Positions 39,282-52,587 of a stretch of DNA of 64,000 bases are shown here, piece by piece. The translations under genes were made by a program, and so were the position numbers. Source of the DNA: Hormiphora californensis (Eukaryota > Ctenophora > Tentaculata > Cydippida > Pleurobrachiidae); NCBI GenBank assembly GCA_020137815.1, contig CM035354.1, positions 3,135,342 to 3,199,341 of the forward strand. Reading direction: 5' to 3'. Each line of letters starts with the position of its first letter. Within the stretch, counting starts at the first letter, position 1. The notes beneath the pieces are model-generated. The model was not told where the DNA came from. It did no database searches and was given only the letters and a program-made list of their open reading frames with translations.

Positions 39282-42200
39282 TCAAGTGGCTAGGTTAGCT
39301 AGGAATCCTTTTTTGTATCCCTCATACTCCATCTGTCGGTAGAAGATAACGATGAAGGTACACACTCCCGTCACTAGGATCGCTGAGAAGATACTGATCA
39401 CCACTATCACGAATATCACCACCGGGTGCATTGAGTCCAGCTGATATATTGGGGGAAATGTTGGTTGTTAGTTTTCAACTGTCTGACTAAACCCAATTCT
39501 GTGACTTATCCTAGCTACCTAGTAGTGTGTCATGTCACCTCCCAGTTACTGGCCTTGCTAGTCGACAAGATAGCTCTTAGCTGCTCTTGCGTAACGTGGC
39601 TCGCCCTCTGCAAGATCATCTTCTCCCTTATTCTCTGAACTACCTACAGGTACTTACCAAAGTGCAACTTTTCACCTCCCCCAGAACGCCACACTCTGAC
39701 ACCAGGTTGTAGAGGGGGTTCCGTCTAAACACATCTGGGGCCATCATCTCTATCCAAGGCTGGGTTTGTTCTTCAAACTCTCTGTAGGAAAGAAGGATGT
39801 TATACAAGGAATTCATCGAGGCATTCATGACTCAATTTTACGGTTTAGCTTTCTAAAGTCTTTGGACTTGTGTATCCTTTTGTAATGAAATCTTCAGCTT
39901 CTTTTGCTGGTATCTTCCAGAAAGAAGAAAGCGACACAAGCTTGCACAATTTAGTTTTACAGCGAGTTCCGGGTGTGCCACAAGTTGTGGAACACATGGC
40001 TCTTTACTCATGATATATCTTGAGAGTTTTTTCGCCCACGTTCCCAGAAGGAAAAAAAACTGACGTAGATTCAAACAGATTGACAACATGGTTTTCACAA
40101 ATTCTCGCACATTTTAGTATCAGCTCCTAGCCACAACATGCGGTGCTGATATATGACTAATTGATTGGCCACTGTCGGTCCCCGACAGATATACCCATGG
40201 CAACCGCTCAAAATCAAATAAAATGGCTATATTCCTTACTTGACATCGGCAAGACAGCAGCCTGGTTTAGTGTCCCTGTGTGCAATGTGCTGTAGAATGT
40301 ACTCCCTACACGAATCTGAGCAGGTAATGAACCTTCCGTGTTCTGACCACTGGGCCATCTCTTCACTGCATTCCACTGATACGTTCTTCATAACCTGACC
40401 AGGGAGAGAGAGTTCATTATCCTTGTGGGTCTACGACCTACGTGCATAATCTGATTTAGAAACGAGCAAAGATTGCTTGTGCAAATGGGTTGCAAATATA
40501 ATAGTTCAATTCACAGTGATCAGTTTATATTCTATTTACGGTGTAACGCAATCATATCATTCATTCCTCCCTGGCCCTTATACCGGCGACCATGATATTT
40601 ACAGGTTTCATTTTGAAAATCACATCATGAAAAGCCCACCTCATTGGCTGACTAGTGACTACCCACATTGACGCCGTCTACGCAGAACACAGGATTACCT
40701 ACCTCTTTGTAGATGGGATGAAGAGGATCAAGATAAACAGCACATGTTTCAGGAACTTGCTTGCTTTTAGCCATACTCGCACACAACAACTCCTCCGATC
40801 TGCGAGGTAGATCGTTATATTGTTGAGTAGAAACACAATTTGGTGCGCTGCTAAATATACAACTCAAATGTTGAATTACTGCATTGAATAAATTGAAGCT
40901 CTTCTCAAGCCCGTGTCACTGTCTGTCAAAGCATTGGCCTGACAGGTCCATGGGCTTCAGATATTACCTGTACATGATGAACTGTAGCTGGTAGTGAGAG
41001 ATCCCTGGAAGGATGTGTTGCACCGGCAAATCGTTCACACAAAACCGTAACTCTCGGGTGAGGGGCCGGAAACAATCCAATTTACATAGCTCCCTGGAGA
41101 GACATGTGGTGTTTGGACATTTTTATATAAAATGCTAAAAATCTGTGCCATGATATCCTCAGACAATCCTCAGGCAAAACGTGACAATACGTGACAAAAG
41201 TAAGCAAAGACGTTGCAATAGGACTAAGATATTTGTGAGACAGTCTGATTAGGAAGAAGTCATTGAAGAACCTCCAGTGGCCCTTATTTCCAGTTTTACC
41301 TGATCATAGTACTCCAGTTGTTATCCAGGTAGGTGATAACGGAGTGAACGGTCGCATTCGACTGGTACACTTGATCAAACAGGTACTTAATCAGCTTCGT
41401 GCCGTACAGTTGGCATTCCGCCTGATGGGATAACCATCATTTAGCTGTTAGTTTCATTGGCTAGACGCCATCCAGTTGGCGGTCAAAAAAGTCAAAGTCC
41501 CGAATTATTTCGGTATAAAAAGATGGAAGTCTGCCCTTGCGTTGATATCCGATATATCAGATATCGACTCAGCTCGCTCACCCTATAGTTCATATTCTCC
41601 TTGATGGTTTCAGCACAGGTATCCTTGCTAAGTTCCAGGTTGGTCAGAGTGCTACAATCGTAGGTAGTCACCACTATTGCTCTCTCTGGCTCACCATGGT
41701 GGTGACGTGGCTCTCGTTCTGGTTCAGTCTGTTAGAGGGAGGTTTAGCTTGTTTAGTCTGTCAAAGGGAGGTATTTAGTTTGTTTAATCGTTTATATAAA
41801 CTGAGTCTAAAGATAGATAGAGCCATACAAGTAGTAATTAGTTCAGAACCGCATCTCCGTAGAACGAGAAAAGTATGGACTGTAGTGCTTCGGTAAGAGG
41901 TATGAAATTGCTATGAATATAGGCTAATTTCTTAATCAATATCAATAATGAGATTGCCAACAGAGGATATGAAGTAGAGAGTGTGAGATAACAAATAATG
42001 AACTGAATAATGAACCTGTTCATTGCCAATTAGAATGAAGGAAGTGTATGCAGGAGAAATGTAATGGCTGTCCGCTACTAGCTCACGACTGTAATGTACT
42101 AGTAATGCTTGTATACAAGCTAATTAACATAAGACAGGGCGCAGACACAATTGTATAATTCTGGACCATTAAAAAATAGCCACACCCAACTCTGAAAATG

Positions 42201-43285
42201 AACACTACTACGTACCGGTGTTAGCCATTTGACCCGCCTCTGCTCTGTACACTTCTTGGTGATCATATCACAGTTACCACTGCTAGTCGTGTTTGGTCCC
42301 CGATACTCAGATGTCCAGTTAGTGGTAGTAGCCTCGCATCTTTTGGTAAAGTTTGTACACGAAATGTGATCAGTGGCACAGGTCCTGCCACATGATATTG
42401 GAACTTTTTGGGCCCCCTCGTATTCGGTCCGGGACTGGATGAGGCAGTCTCTGGAGGTGTAGTTGCAGGCCCGTGTGCCGTGGGTTAGGCCTGGTTCACA
42501 TGTCGGGAGCGGATATTGGGGATATTTCACTGCAAACCTGCTCTCTTGAGGCTCCGAGATTATCTCACAGGAGCCGTACCTTTCACTGAAAATGTTATGG
42601 AGGTTAGGATTGGATCGTTTGGGGAAATACTATAGTTATAGCTTGGCATTGTTACCTGCAACCCACAGTCCACACACTTACACTGACGGCCCTCACTAGC
42701 GGTGCTGGTAATGGTATTACTCATTGGCCCTCGTGCGTAGGTTCCCCGAAAGAGGTTCAGTGTTCACACCCATGGCAACCGCTCTTATCAAATCAACATT
42801 TTACCTGCATCTGGCGGATCCTCCCCGGTAGTTAACTTTGCTAGTCAGGGTGCAGTTCTTCTCATATCCGGTACAGATACGACGAAATGAAAATGTACCG
42901 TTATACACGCAACTCTGCTCAAATTGGGGCGAAGCATAGGTACACTGACACACTTTCTGGCCGCAGTTTACATCGGCCTGTGGTTCTGGCTTCCCCGCAC
43001 TCACCACGTTACACTTCATCAGTGGACCCTGCAGGGGAATATGTCGCGTGATGAGGGGCAGGATTGGTGCAGTTGTTGCGTGACATATCACGCAACAACA
43101 ACAATATCACGCGTTACAAAGAATTACAAAGCGGGTCAGATAAGAGCTGGTACCTTTTGGGGCGTGATAGCACACAGTTCCTCTCGCATTATGTAGACCG
43201 AATGGTAGTCATTGTCGGACATGGCGAGGGTGTCCGTTAGAATTAGGATCAGTGTAACGGCAGGGAGGAGGAACGAAGACGACAT
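39282..43285 (-). CDS. Cys-rich type I membrane protein, receptor-like, novel
   Basis: Minus-strand exons read by eye: 43285-43154, about 43046-42807, about 42705-42657, about 42593-42215, about 41673-41590, about 41425-41300, about 41093-40970, 40799-40703, 40394-40240, 39781-39658, 39440-39282. The first exon encodes MSSSFLLPAVTLILILTDTLA, a signal peptide. The ectodomain is Cys-rich (VCQCTY, QCKCVDCG, RCEATTTNW) with many N-glycosylation sequons such as NGT, NYT and NFT. The last exon gives one membrane helix (VIFVIVVISIFSAILVTGV) and a short cytoplasmic tail ending MEYEGYKKGFLANLAT. No known domain is recognised. One join (42657 to 42593) is off by one base in phase, so that boundary or a base call is wrong. 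It is head-to-head with the next surface-protein gene. Confidence 0.75.
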
Positions 43286-43417
43286 GATCGCAGAAACAAC
43301 TCTCTCGAGTGATTAATAAAGAGAACGACTCGATCTCTCTCTCTCAACCCTCCTTCTCTGTAGACCTGTGTTGAGAGATCGACCTTTCTGAATACACTCA
43401 TTAGCCGAGAGAGAAAG

Positions 43418-44604
<1,187 letters not shown>

Positions 44605-47600
44605 CCAGACGATCCTGCTACATTCCCGTCCTTCCTGACGGGCTGAGTTACGTGTTCGAGGGAAATACAAAGAGTCCCAGTGATTTTGTGGCCGATGGAT
44701 CTGATATCAATGGTGTTTGTCCTTCTGGTCAGGTTGCTGATGGAGTGTCATGTAACACAAAGACTTACTATTGGAGTGTGTTTACTTGTGTAGAGAGTAA
44801 GTTGACATGATCATTTTTCTTACAAAAGCTCCGACGATTGACCACCATCTCCTGATTGAATTAACGCCTGATTTACCCCCCCCCCTGATTTACCCCCATA
44901 CCCGCATCACCTGATTGACCCGACCCCCCTGATTAACCCGCCCCTTTTCCACAGAGGACCCTGAGTCATGTGGAACTCTGGAGACGACCTCCAACTCTGT
45001 GAACTGTGTAACAAAGTACAGTGTGTACAAGTGTGTCATGACATGTCCCAGCAACACCTTTATCGCTGAAAATGGACAGTTCTCCAGTACACAGGTAGAA
45101 TGAAAATCCAGGGTTTCCTAATAGACAAGGTAAACACGAGATATGTTGGTACTGGATAAAAATTTACCGTAGCTTTCAATAACACTTGGGTAATCTTCAT
45201 CAGCGGAGTGCATCAGCGGGTTTCCTAAGCTCGTATTATATTAGCAACATGGTTCACTTGCCAGAAATTCTGCCAAATCCAATCTTTTCAAGCTTATCTG
45301 AGAACAAAGGCAGCCTTTGTCAAAGGCTCGGGTGTAATTTAGAAGATTCAAGATTCAAATTAAAAAGTACATATGATTTAACAATGATGTGATTAGAATA
45401 AACTCCACATTCCAGATAGTAACGTGTAATTTAGAATGAACTCTCCACATTTCAGACAGTCACGTGTAATGCACTAACTGAGAAGTGGTCTCACGAGGAG
45501 AGTGATGGTAGTAGACCATGGTCTACCTGTTACGGTAAGACCTAGCTGCAGTGTCTGACTGTGTAGTCCAATTGAAGCACTTTTTCAGTCCCTATTGAGT
45601 GAGGGACTGACACTACGGGGTTTACTTTACCATAACTTTTTTCAGGTAAATCCACCCCAACAAAGATAACCCTATCAGTGGATCTGACCCTAACTGGAGC
45701 CACCTCTTGCCCCGCCACATCGGCCCTGGATAGCGCCATGGAAAGTTGGCTGAAAGCCCAAACCAACTCTGCCTATGACTGTGTGGACAGTGGAAAGTGT
45801 GCTATGGGAAGCGGGAGTTCCTGTACAACGGGACCTGTGGTGTACAAGTTCTCACTTGTACAGGCTACTGATACTGATAATAGCGGTGAGAGTTAGGGAA
45901 TTGAAGAGATCATAAATCTTCTTAATGTCTACCATCATGTCAAAAAACCTAGTTTTTTACTAATTACTAAACTAAATCCCTTAGTGAAAGTAGTGACAAT
46001 TTTAGTTGTCACCCGTTACTAAACTAAATCCCTGTTCTTAGTGCTGGGGACCCTGGATACCCAGTTGAAGGCCGATGTGACAAGTATCTCACTGACCATC
46101 ACAACCTCAAAAAAGAGGGCCACAGTGACACTAACAGGAAACAGTGTTACCACTACAACAGCAGCTGAGTGCCCCTCTGGGTCCCAGACTGTGGGAGAGG
46201 GATGTGGTAAGTTATGGTGTTTTTTTATCGTCTATATAGGTGCATCTATTCTGTGTGTACCTTTTTTCTCATTTGACTTAGTTAGTAGCGAGATTACCTC
46301 CCTCTCCCTCTCCTTGTAAATTTTAGTCAAGCCATTAACTTGTAAATGCCATCCAAATGCAAGCCATCAATCTCTCTTCTCAGCCCAGTGTACAGTAGGA
46401 CAATACGAGAAGGATGGTGTATGTACAGAGTGTCCCCTGAATACCTATTCCACCTCCGCTGGATCTACTGAGTGTGTATCATGCACTGGAGATACGGGAA
46501 CTGTGGACACGGGATCTGATAGCGAATCTGACTGCAAAGGTTAGTTTAGAAAACTGAGAAGCATCCTTGAAAGTTGTGAAAACTAAATTTTTGAACCCTT
46601 TCACAAGTTTACTCTACTTTCCAGCTAACACTCATCCCCCACTATTATAGAGATTTGTACAGTTGGAACAGTTACCAAAGGTTCCACGAATCCCTCCGAA
46701 AACAGTCGAGTGGGTGCCAGTACCAAGGTGACGATCACCTGTGATAGTGGGTATGATGTAGGACATGGTAACTCAAATACACCCACTTGTCAAGATCTCA
46801 GTGGGTACCAGTGCTACCAGCAGTGTGAGGTATGTGTTGTTGCGAGTTGGGTACGTGTTGGAGTTCTTTTTCAAGTTGTGTACGGTGCCTCCCCTTTCTC
46901 TCTCCCTGACCTTCCAGCACATCTCGAGCACATCACCTACGCGGTCCTTGGTTTTTGTTGCTGCTACAGACACTGTCCAATGTGCTAGCAATTTAGTGTT
47001 AGCCACTTCTTTTTCTTTCTTACTCCTTCTCCAATCTTCTCTTCGCCTTTCTCTCTCTCTCTCTCTCTCCCTCTCTCATTCTCTCTCTCCCTCCCTCTAA
47101 CTCCTTCCCTCCTTCCCAGACACCAACGCTAACACTTGATGGACAAGCCTACGTTGGTAGTGTTGGAAGCTCCATGAGTTTTGGACAAGCAGCCACAATT
47201 CAGTGCAAGGGTAAAATAGACATCCTAATCTGTTTAAGTGGCACCCTCTCTGCTCCTTCGTGTGATCCAGGTTAGCTCAAAAAAGGATGTCTTCCTGATT
47301 CCCATTTTATACGAAATCAATCCTTGCCTTTCTGGCGGCACCAGGCCCCGTTTTGATCCTCTGATCGGATCGGCACCGCCTATCAGCTTACTACTACTTA
47401 TAGTAATTAATATTTGAAGAACTTCCCGATCTTAATTGTACAAAGTTAGAATGTAGTATGTAGTGGGTAAGGAAGCTAATTTAATTGTACAAGATCGGGA
47501 TTAAGTTAGCGGCTAATTTCGAATTTCTTCCGCTAACTGTTAGCACAATCGGTCTAGACAAGTCTAAAATGGTAATAACAAATGTCCGATATTAAGCTTT

Positions 47601-48866
47601 GGAACCATTAGTTGCGCATGAAGACATGTAATGGATATAAAATGGATGTAGAATATAAAGTGTAGATAACACCCCATAACACTCCCCTCTCCCACAGTTG
47701 TGGTATTTTCTGGTAGTGGATACTCTGACATCATATCTGGCTCCTCCGCAACCCTTACATGCACCGCATTTGTCATTTCCAACGCAGTCAACTTTACCTG
47801 GAGTGGAATTGGAGGGGTTACCCCGGTGACAGCGAATTCAGTAAATAACTTTGCGCAGGATAGTGTGGTGAAGCTGCCCTCCGTTGCCCAGGATACGGAG
47901 GTTGGATGTGCTATAGAAGGAAAAGGGATATCCACTAAAACTACGGTGGATGTTTTTACTGTTTCCGGGAAGGGAGCCACAGTGGAGAAGGGAGGAAGTG
48001 TTGTTGTCACCTGCACTGTACAGGGTGAGTTAAAACTCCAGAAATAGTACACATTTACCCCCCCCCCCCTTTACCCCTTTCCCCGTAATTATAATTGATG
48101 GTGATCACGACACTAAAACATCACCCCTCCAGCCCATTCGAAACACTAAAATATCACCTTCCACCCTTTCAGGGGCAACAAAGAGTCTCCGTATCACCTG
48201 GAAGGATCAGGGTGACACGGGTGTCACAATAGGGGAATGGTCGGGTGGTACTCAGACCGCTACACTAAGTATATCAGGGATTACCCAGAGTACTAGTTAC
48301 ACGTGTTTGGTGACTGGTAGCACGGGACAACAACATCCCCATTCTGTTGCCGTGGAAGTTATCAGTAAGTATAGAGAGTTCTTAGATTTTTGTTGTGACA
48401 AAAATTGCAAAGGGGGGGGGGGGACAAGGCCATTATCCAAACCTTCCCTCAAAGTTGTTGTTCTGACTTTTTGGACTTGTTCCCCTTATCAATGATTGTG
48501 TGTGCTGTTCATGTGCTGCATGATGAAGGAGCTGCATAGCATACGTGTCCTTGTTATAATTATCTGTGTGGCTCACACAGAACGCTCTTTGAGGGTTCGG
48601 CAGATCAAATAATTATGCAGAGACACACAGTTCTCGTTTCAAAGGAAGTAGATCTGAGGGTGGGTGTCCCCGGATTGTTTGTCTTCTTCTAGTGTAGCAG
48701 TCTCTTCAGTTTCTTAAACCGCTACGGCTTCAATTTATGTGTGCTTGTTTCAGGTGTCCCCACTATCGAACCACCGACTTCCCAAGGATCACGTATCTTC
48801 GTTTACCCTCACTCTCTAACCACTGTTCTCTTTCTGATGTTATTGCTGCTGCTGAAGCTGAACTGA
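44605..48866 (+). CDS. secreted/GPI-like surface protein with sushi-like, GCC2/GCC3 and Ig-like domains (5' incomplete)
   Basis: Approximate exons: 44605-44798, 44956-45094, 45458-45534, 45646-45890, 46042-46205, 46382-46539, 46652-46829, 47121-47210, 47699-48025, 48172-48363, 48754-48866. In order the protein shows a Cys-poor sushi-like segment; a Thr/Ser-rich beta domain (KITLSVDLTLTG); an ephrin-receptor-like GCC2/GCC3 Cys motif (CTECPLNTYSTSAGSTECVSC pattern at about 46420-46482); a module with CDSGYDV; and two Ig-like domains (ATLTCTAF…FTWSG, YTCLV). The final exon ends in an uncharged hydrophobic tail (HSLTTVLFLMLLLLLKLN) with no cytoplasmic domain, as in GPI-anchor signals. No start codon or signal peptide was found. 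Function is unknown; adhesion or recognition is inference from architecture. Confidence 0.75.
47053..47095. repeat. (CT)n tract
   Basis: CT-rich tract in the intron just before the exon at 47121. Confidence 0.8.
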
Positions 48867-49369
48867 TCACAGTTAGACGATTTTTTTGAGTAGCTGAATG
48901 TGTGTATTTGTACAGATGGAGAGAGAGAGAAAGAAAAGAGATAGAGAGATCGAGTGTGAGTCGTGAGATAAATTAACTATGACAAGAGAGAGCGAGAGGA
49001 GTCACGGAGTTAGAAAGCATCGAGTGTGAGTGAGAGAGATGTGTTTGTTTGTTTTTTACCATGTGCAGAGCACCTAAAGAGAAAGAAAGCCGACTCTGCT
49101 TTAGTTTCAAACTATATTGATTATGTGTTTTTACATTATATTATCCCCCCACCAGCACAGTTTCCCCCTTTCTCTCTCTAACATGATAACAAGTTTTGCA
49201 ATTGTGTAGAAACTTATCACGTGACTCCACGTGTGTTGCACACAATAAGCTACGTGTCCCTCCCTCCAACTAGGATACATGGGCAGTTGTTAGAGGCATT
49301 GTTAAAGACAGCAGCTGTTCCCCCTCCTTCTCTCTCATTCTCATTCGTTATTGTGTCTGACGTGCTACC

Positions 49370-50649
49370 ATGAGGCTCCTGTTTGTGTAAGTAGAACAGC
49401 TTAAACTATGTGTGTATAACTTGGTTAAACTGACTTGGTTAAACTTAAAGCTGTGCCTTGTTTGACCCTTTCTCATGGCTTAGAACATGGCAAATTTTTG
49501 ATTATACAACGCTGTTTATTCTTTCTCTTCTCTAAAGTTTGTTCTATTTCCAGGTTTATTGCCCTAGTTGGGTGTGTTGTGTCCCAACTTCCATCATTCA
49601 AACAGGAATTCATCTATGAGGATGAACTAAAGTGCTCCAGTAAGTTCTATAATAGTTCGGGGGGCTTGTGATAGACTTGAAAGTTTTATCGTACAGGGAG
49701 TTTAGGGAGTTTAGTAAAGTAAAATATCTTTGCAAGTTTTACAGTTGTTTTGATTTGGTAGAAATGAGACTGACTGATGACATTTTATTTGTCCGGATGT
49801 TCGCTATGATTATGTGTCCCATATTCACCCTTCCATTCCTCAGTTTGCCGTATCGTTGCCGACGAAATTTCATTCCGGTTCGAGTCTGTCAACCCCAAGT
49901 CCAAAATAGAGACGGGATCTGCGGGAATCACCCCAGACGGGACCTATAAACAGAAGAAAATCCCGTACCTTCTGAGTGATACCCATATCACAGAAATCCT
50001 GGATCAAGTGTGTGATAACAGGTGAATTAACTGATTTTTCAACATCTTTAGCTGCTCAAATACAACAATCATTGCTTTTAAATTTCATTGTTGAATGGTG
50101 TACTAGTTTGACAACTTTAATTTTAAATACCGTACGTCGCGTCTAAATTTCTGTTCCTGTTTCAGTTGGCACTACGTCCAGATGGGATATGATCCCATTA
50201 CCAACCTGCCCCTCATCCAAAGGATGAACTCTCTCCGAGGAGAGCCCGTTAATCTGGATGGTAGCAAAATCAACATTCAAGATCAGGAGGTGACACCAGA
50301 TAAAATCAAACGAGCGGTAAGTGCCTTGCTGAATTTTTATGTTCCATATATTGTTGTAGACCATCCCTCAACTTTTTTCAGGGTTTAACCCTCGTCCCTC
50401 CCCCTCCCCCGTTTTTCCCCAGCAACCATGATACCACCTAGTTGACACCCTATTTTTCAGTGTTTCTCCTTTGTCGAAAAGTACGAAGATGAGATAGTTG
50501 GGGAGTTTGTTAAACTTGTCCAGAGCAAGAGCTTTGTGGAGAAGAGGAAGAGCCCGCTAAAGAAGGCCACTAAGAGGCTTTGTAACGATAAGGATTTCTG
50601 TTCCCCTGACTTCATCAAGAAGATTCAGAAGAACAAGACAGAGTTGTAA
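49370..50649 (+). CDS. CNPY2: canopy-family ER saposin-like protein
   Basis: Exons: 49370-49386, 49554-49639, 49844-50021, 50166-50316, 50461-50649; phases agree, 206 residues. The N-terminus MRLLFVFIALVGCVVS is a signal peptide. The body has the six-Cys saposin-like pattern of canopy proteins: CSICRIVADEI, QVCDN, ACFSFVEKYEDEI, RLCNDKDFC. The C-terminus KNKTEL resembles a KDEL/HDEL retrieval signal, placing the protein in the ER lumen. Canopy proteins act as cochaperones for surface receptors; CNPY2 is the closest by length and tail. It lies 0.5 kb downstream of the Ig-like surface gene on the same strand. The first coding exon is only 17 bp. Confidence 0.9.
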
Positions 50650-50947
50650 TAATTCGAGAGACACTTTTTAATTTATCAATATCACCGCACAGATAATTAT
50701 ATCTCACGTTATTTTCTTATTTCCACGGGTGTACGTTATGTACAGATTGTATTTTGACAGTTTCTAACTTCCCTATACGAGACGAGTGTACTTCTTTTGT
50801 TTGGTTAAGGAAGCTTGATAACTGCAGGAAAGAGCGGTATATTGGAGTATGCACTGCGTCTGGCGACGCGCGAGAGAATTCTTAAATATTCGATGTGCGC
50901 GCGATCAAATCCCGCGCCGGGTTGTTATGTGTAGTTTTCTAATATTG

Positions 50948-52262
50948 GAAAACGTTAAAGTGCGTTTCAAACGACTTGACCTGAGATTCCTGGAAATTCA
51001 GGATTTCCCCTTTGTAAATACACGCGCAATGCGCCAAATTCCAAGAATTACGGGTCAAGTCGCTTGAAACGGACTTTAAAATCTGGGTGCCTTTCATGGC
51101 CAGCGTTACAATCTGGGTGTTTTGGGAGTGCTGACAAACGGTTTTTTAGGGTTAGGGCTAAAGTAGGGTTAGGGTTGGGGTTTGGGTTGGGGTTAGGCCT
51201 TGACATTCCCTACCATATAAACTTTGAATCAGCCAAAACGGTTGAGTGGTTTGGCGGTTAGAGCCATTTTAGTGAATCAACTTTTTTGGCAGCGCGCACC
51301 TGTAAACAGGCCTCCAAACACCCAGATCGTAACGGCGCCCGCCTTTCATTGCTAACAATTCGTAGTTTTAGCGCGTGCGACGGGTTAGGGCTATCCGTTA
51401 GGGTTTGGTTTGGGGTTATCGGTTAGGGCTATCGATCCTCTATCAGTTACCGTTTAGTTTATTCAAATTGGCCATGTGGTTGCGTGGCTATAGCCGTTTG
51501 AAGAAAGTTGGTCTAAGTGTACTCTTTTGGTAGCGTGCACCTGTAAACAGGCCGCAAGGCACCCAGATTATAATCGCGCCCTTTTCTATTGGGCACGATA
51601 AAAGTGCGTTTCGGGCGCGATTATAATCTGGGTGCCTTGCAGCGTGTTTACAGGTGCACGCTACCAAAAGAGTACACTTAGACCGACTTTTTTCAAACGG
51701 CTATAGCCACACAACCATATGGCCAATTTGAGTAAACTAAACGGTAACTGATAGAGAATCGATAGCCCTAACCGATAACCCCAAACCAAACCCTAACCAG
51801 ACCCTAACGGATAGCCCTAACCCGTCGTGCGCGCTAAAACTACGAATTGTTAGCAATGAAAGGCACCCAGATTTTAACGTTTTCCGTGCGTTTCAAACGA
51901 CTTGACCCGTAATTCTTGGAATTTGGCGCGTGTATCAAAGGGGAAACGCTGAATTTCCTTTTTCCAGGAATCGCAGGTCAAGTCGTTTGAAACGCACTTT
52001 ATAATCTGGGTGCCTTGCGGCCTGTTTACAGGTGTGCGCTACCAAAAGAGTACACTTAGACCGACTTTTTTCAAACGGCTATAGCCAAGCAACCACATGG
52101 CCAATTTGAGTAAACTAAACGGTAACTGAAAGAGAATCGATAGCCCTAACCGATAACCCCAAACCAAACCCTAACCAGACCCTAACGGATAGCCCTAACC
52201 CGTCACGCGCGCTATAACTACGAAATGTTAGCAATGAAAGGCACCCAGATTTTAACGTTTTC
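50948..52262. repeat. palindromic repeat block with ggaaaacgttaaa termini
   Basis: The block opens ggaaaacgttaaa (50948) and closes tttaacgttttcc (52250-52262); the closing motif also occurs at about 51874. Three copies of a ~250-bp segment lie inside: one inverted (about 51345-51590) and two direct (about 51620-51885 and 52003-52262). The first two form a large palindrome centred near 51605. Two smaller foldbacks built on gtgcgtttcaaacgacttg lie at 50956-51075 and 51887-51996. Runs of gggttagg resembling telomere repeats occur in each copy. No coding capacity is seen. It looks like a non-autonomous inverted-repeat transposon with nested or duplicated copies. Confidence 0.8.
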
Positions 52263-52363
52263 CTTTTCTATTTCTCAAATCTAAAAATCTTTTTTTACAA
52301 AAAACGACGGCGACAAACCGTATCAGAGAAATTCTTAAGTTTTCAGACTTCCTACTTACCAAA

Positions 52364-52567
52364 TTGTAATCTTGTAACCTTGTAATCTTGTAATCTTGTA
52401 ACCTTGTAATCTTGTAATCTTATAATCTTGTGATCTTTTAATCTTGTAATCTTGTAATCTTGTAATCTTTTAATCTTGTAATCTTGTAATCTTGTAATCT
52501 TTTAATCTTTTAATCTTTTAATCTTTTAATCTTGTAATCTTGTAATCTTTTAATCTTTTAATCTTGT
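52364..52567. repeat. 8-bp tandem repeat abutting the CYB5R start
   Basis: About 26 copies of tgtaatct, with variants tgtaacct, tttaatct and tataatct. The array stops 20 bp before the cytochrome b5 reductase start codon, so it should lie in its promoter or 5' untranslated region. Confidence 0.95.
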
Positions 52568-52587
52568 AAAAGTTAGGGTGGGCAAGG

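Noticed and set aside
40194-42787. Repeated catggcaaccgctc motif as paired X-boxes
   Set aside because: Both sites (about 40197 and 42772) are only half-sites without the 5' gttgc arm, so RFX binding is weakly supported.
51130-51205. True telomere or chromosome end
   Set aside because: The gggttagg runs are degenerate and lie inside a palindromic repeat, with ordinary genes on both sides.
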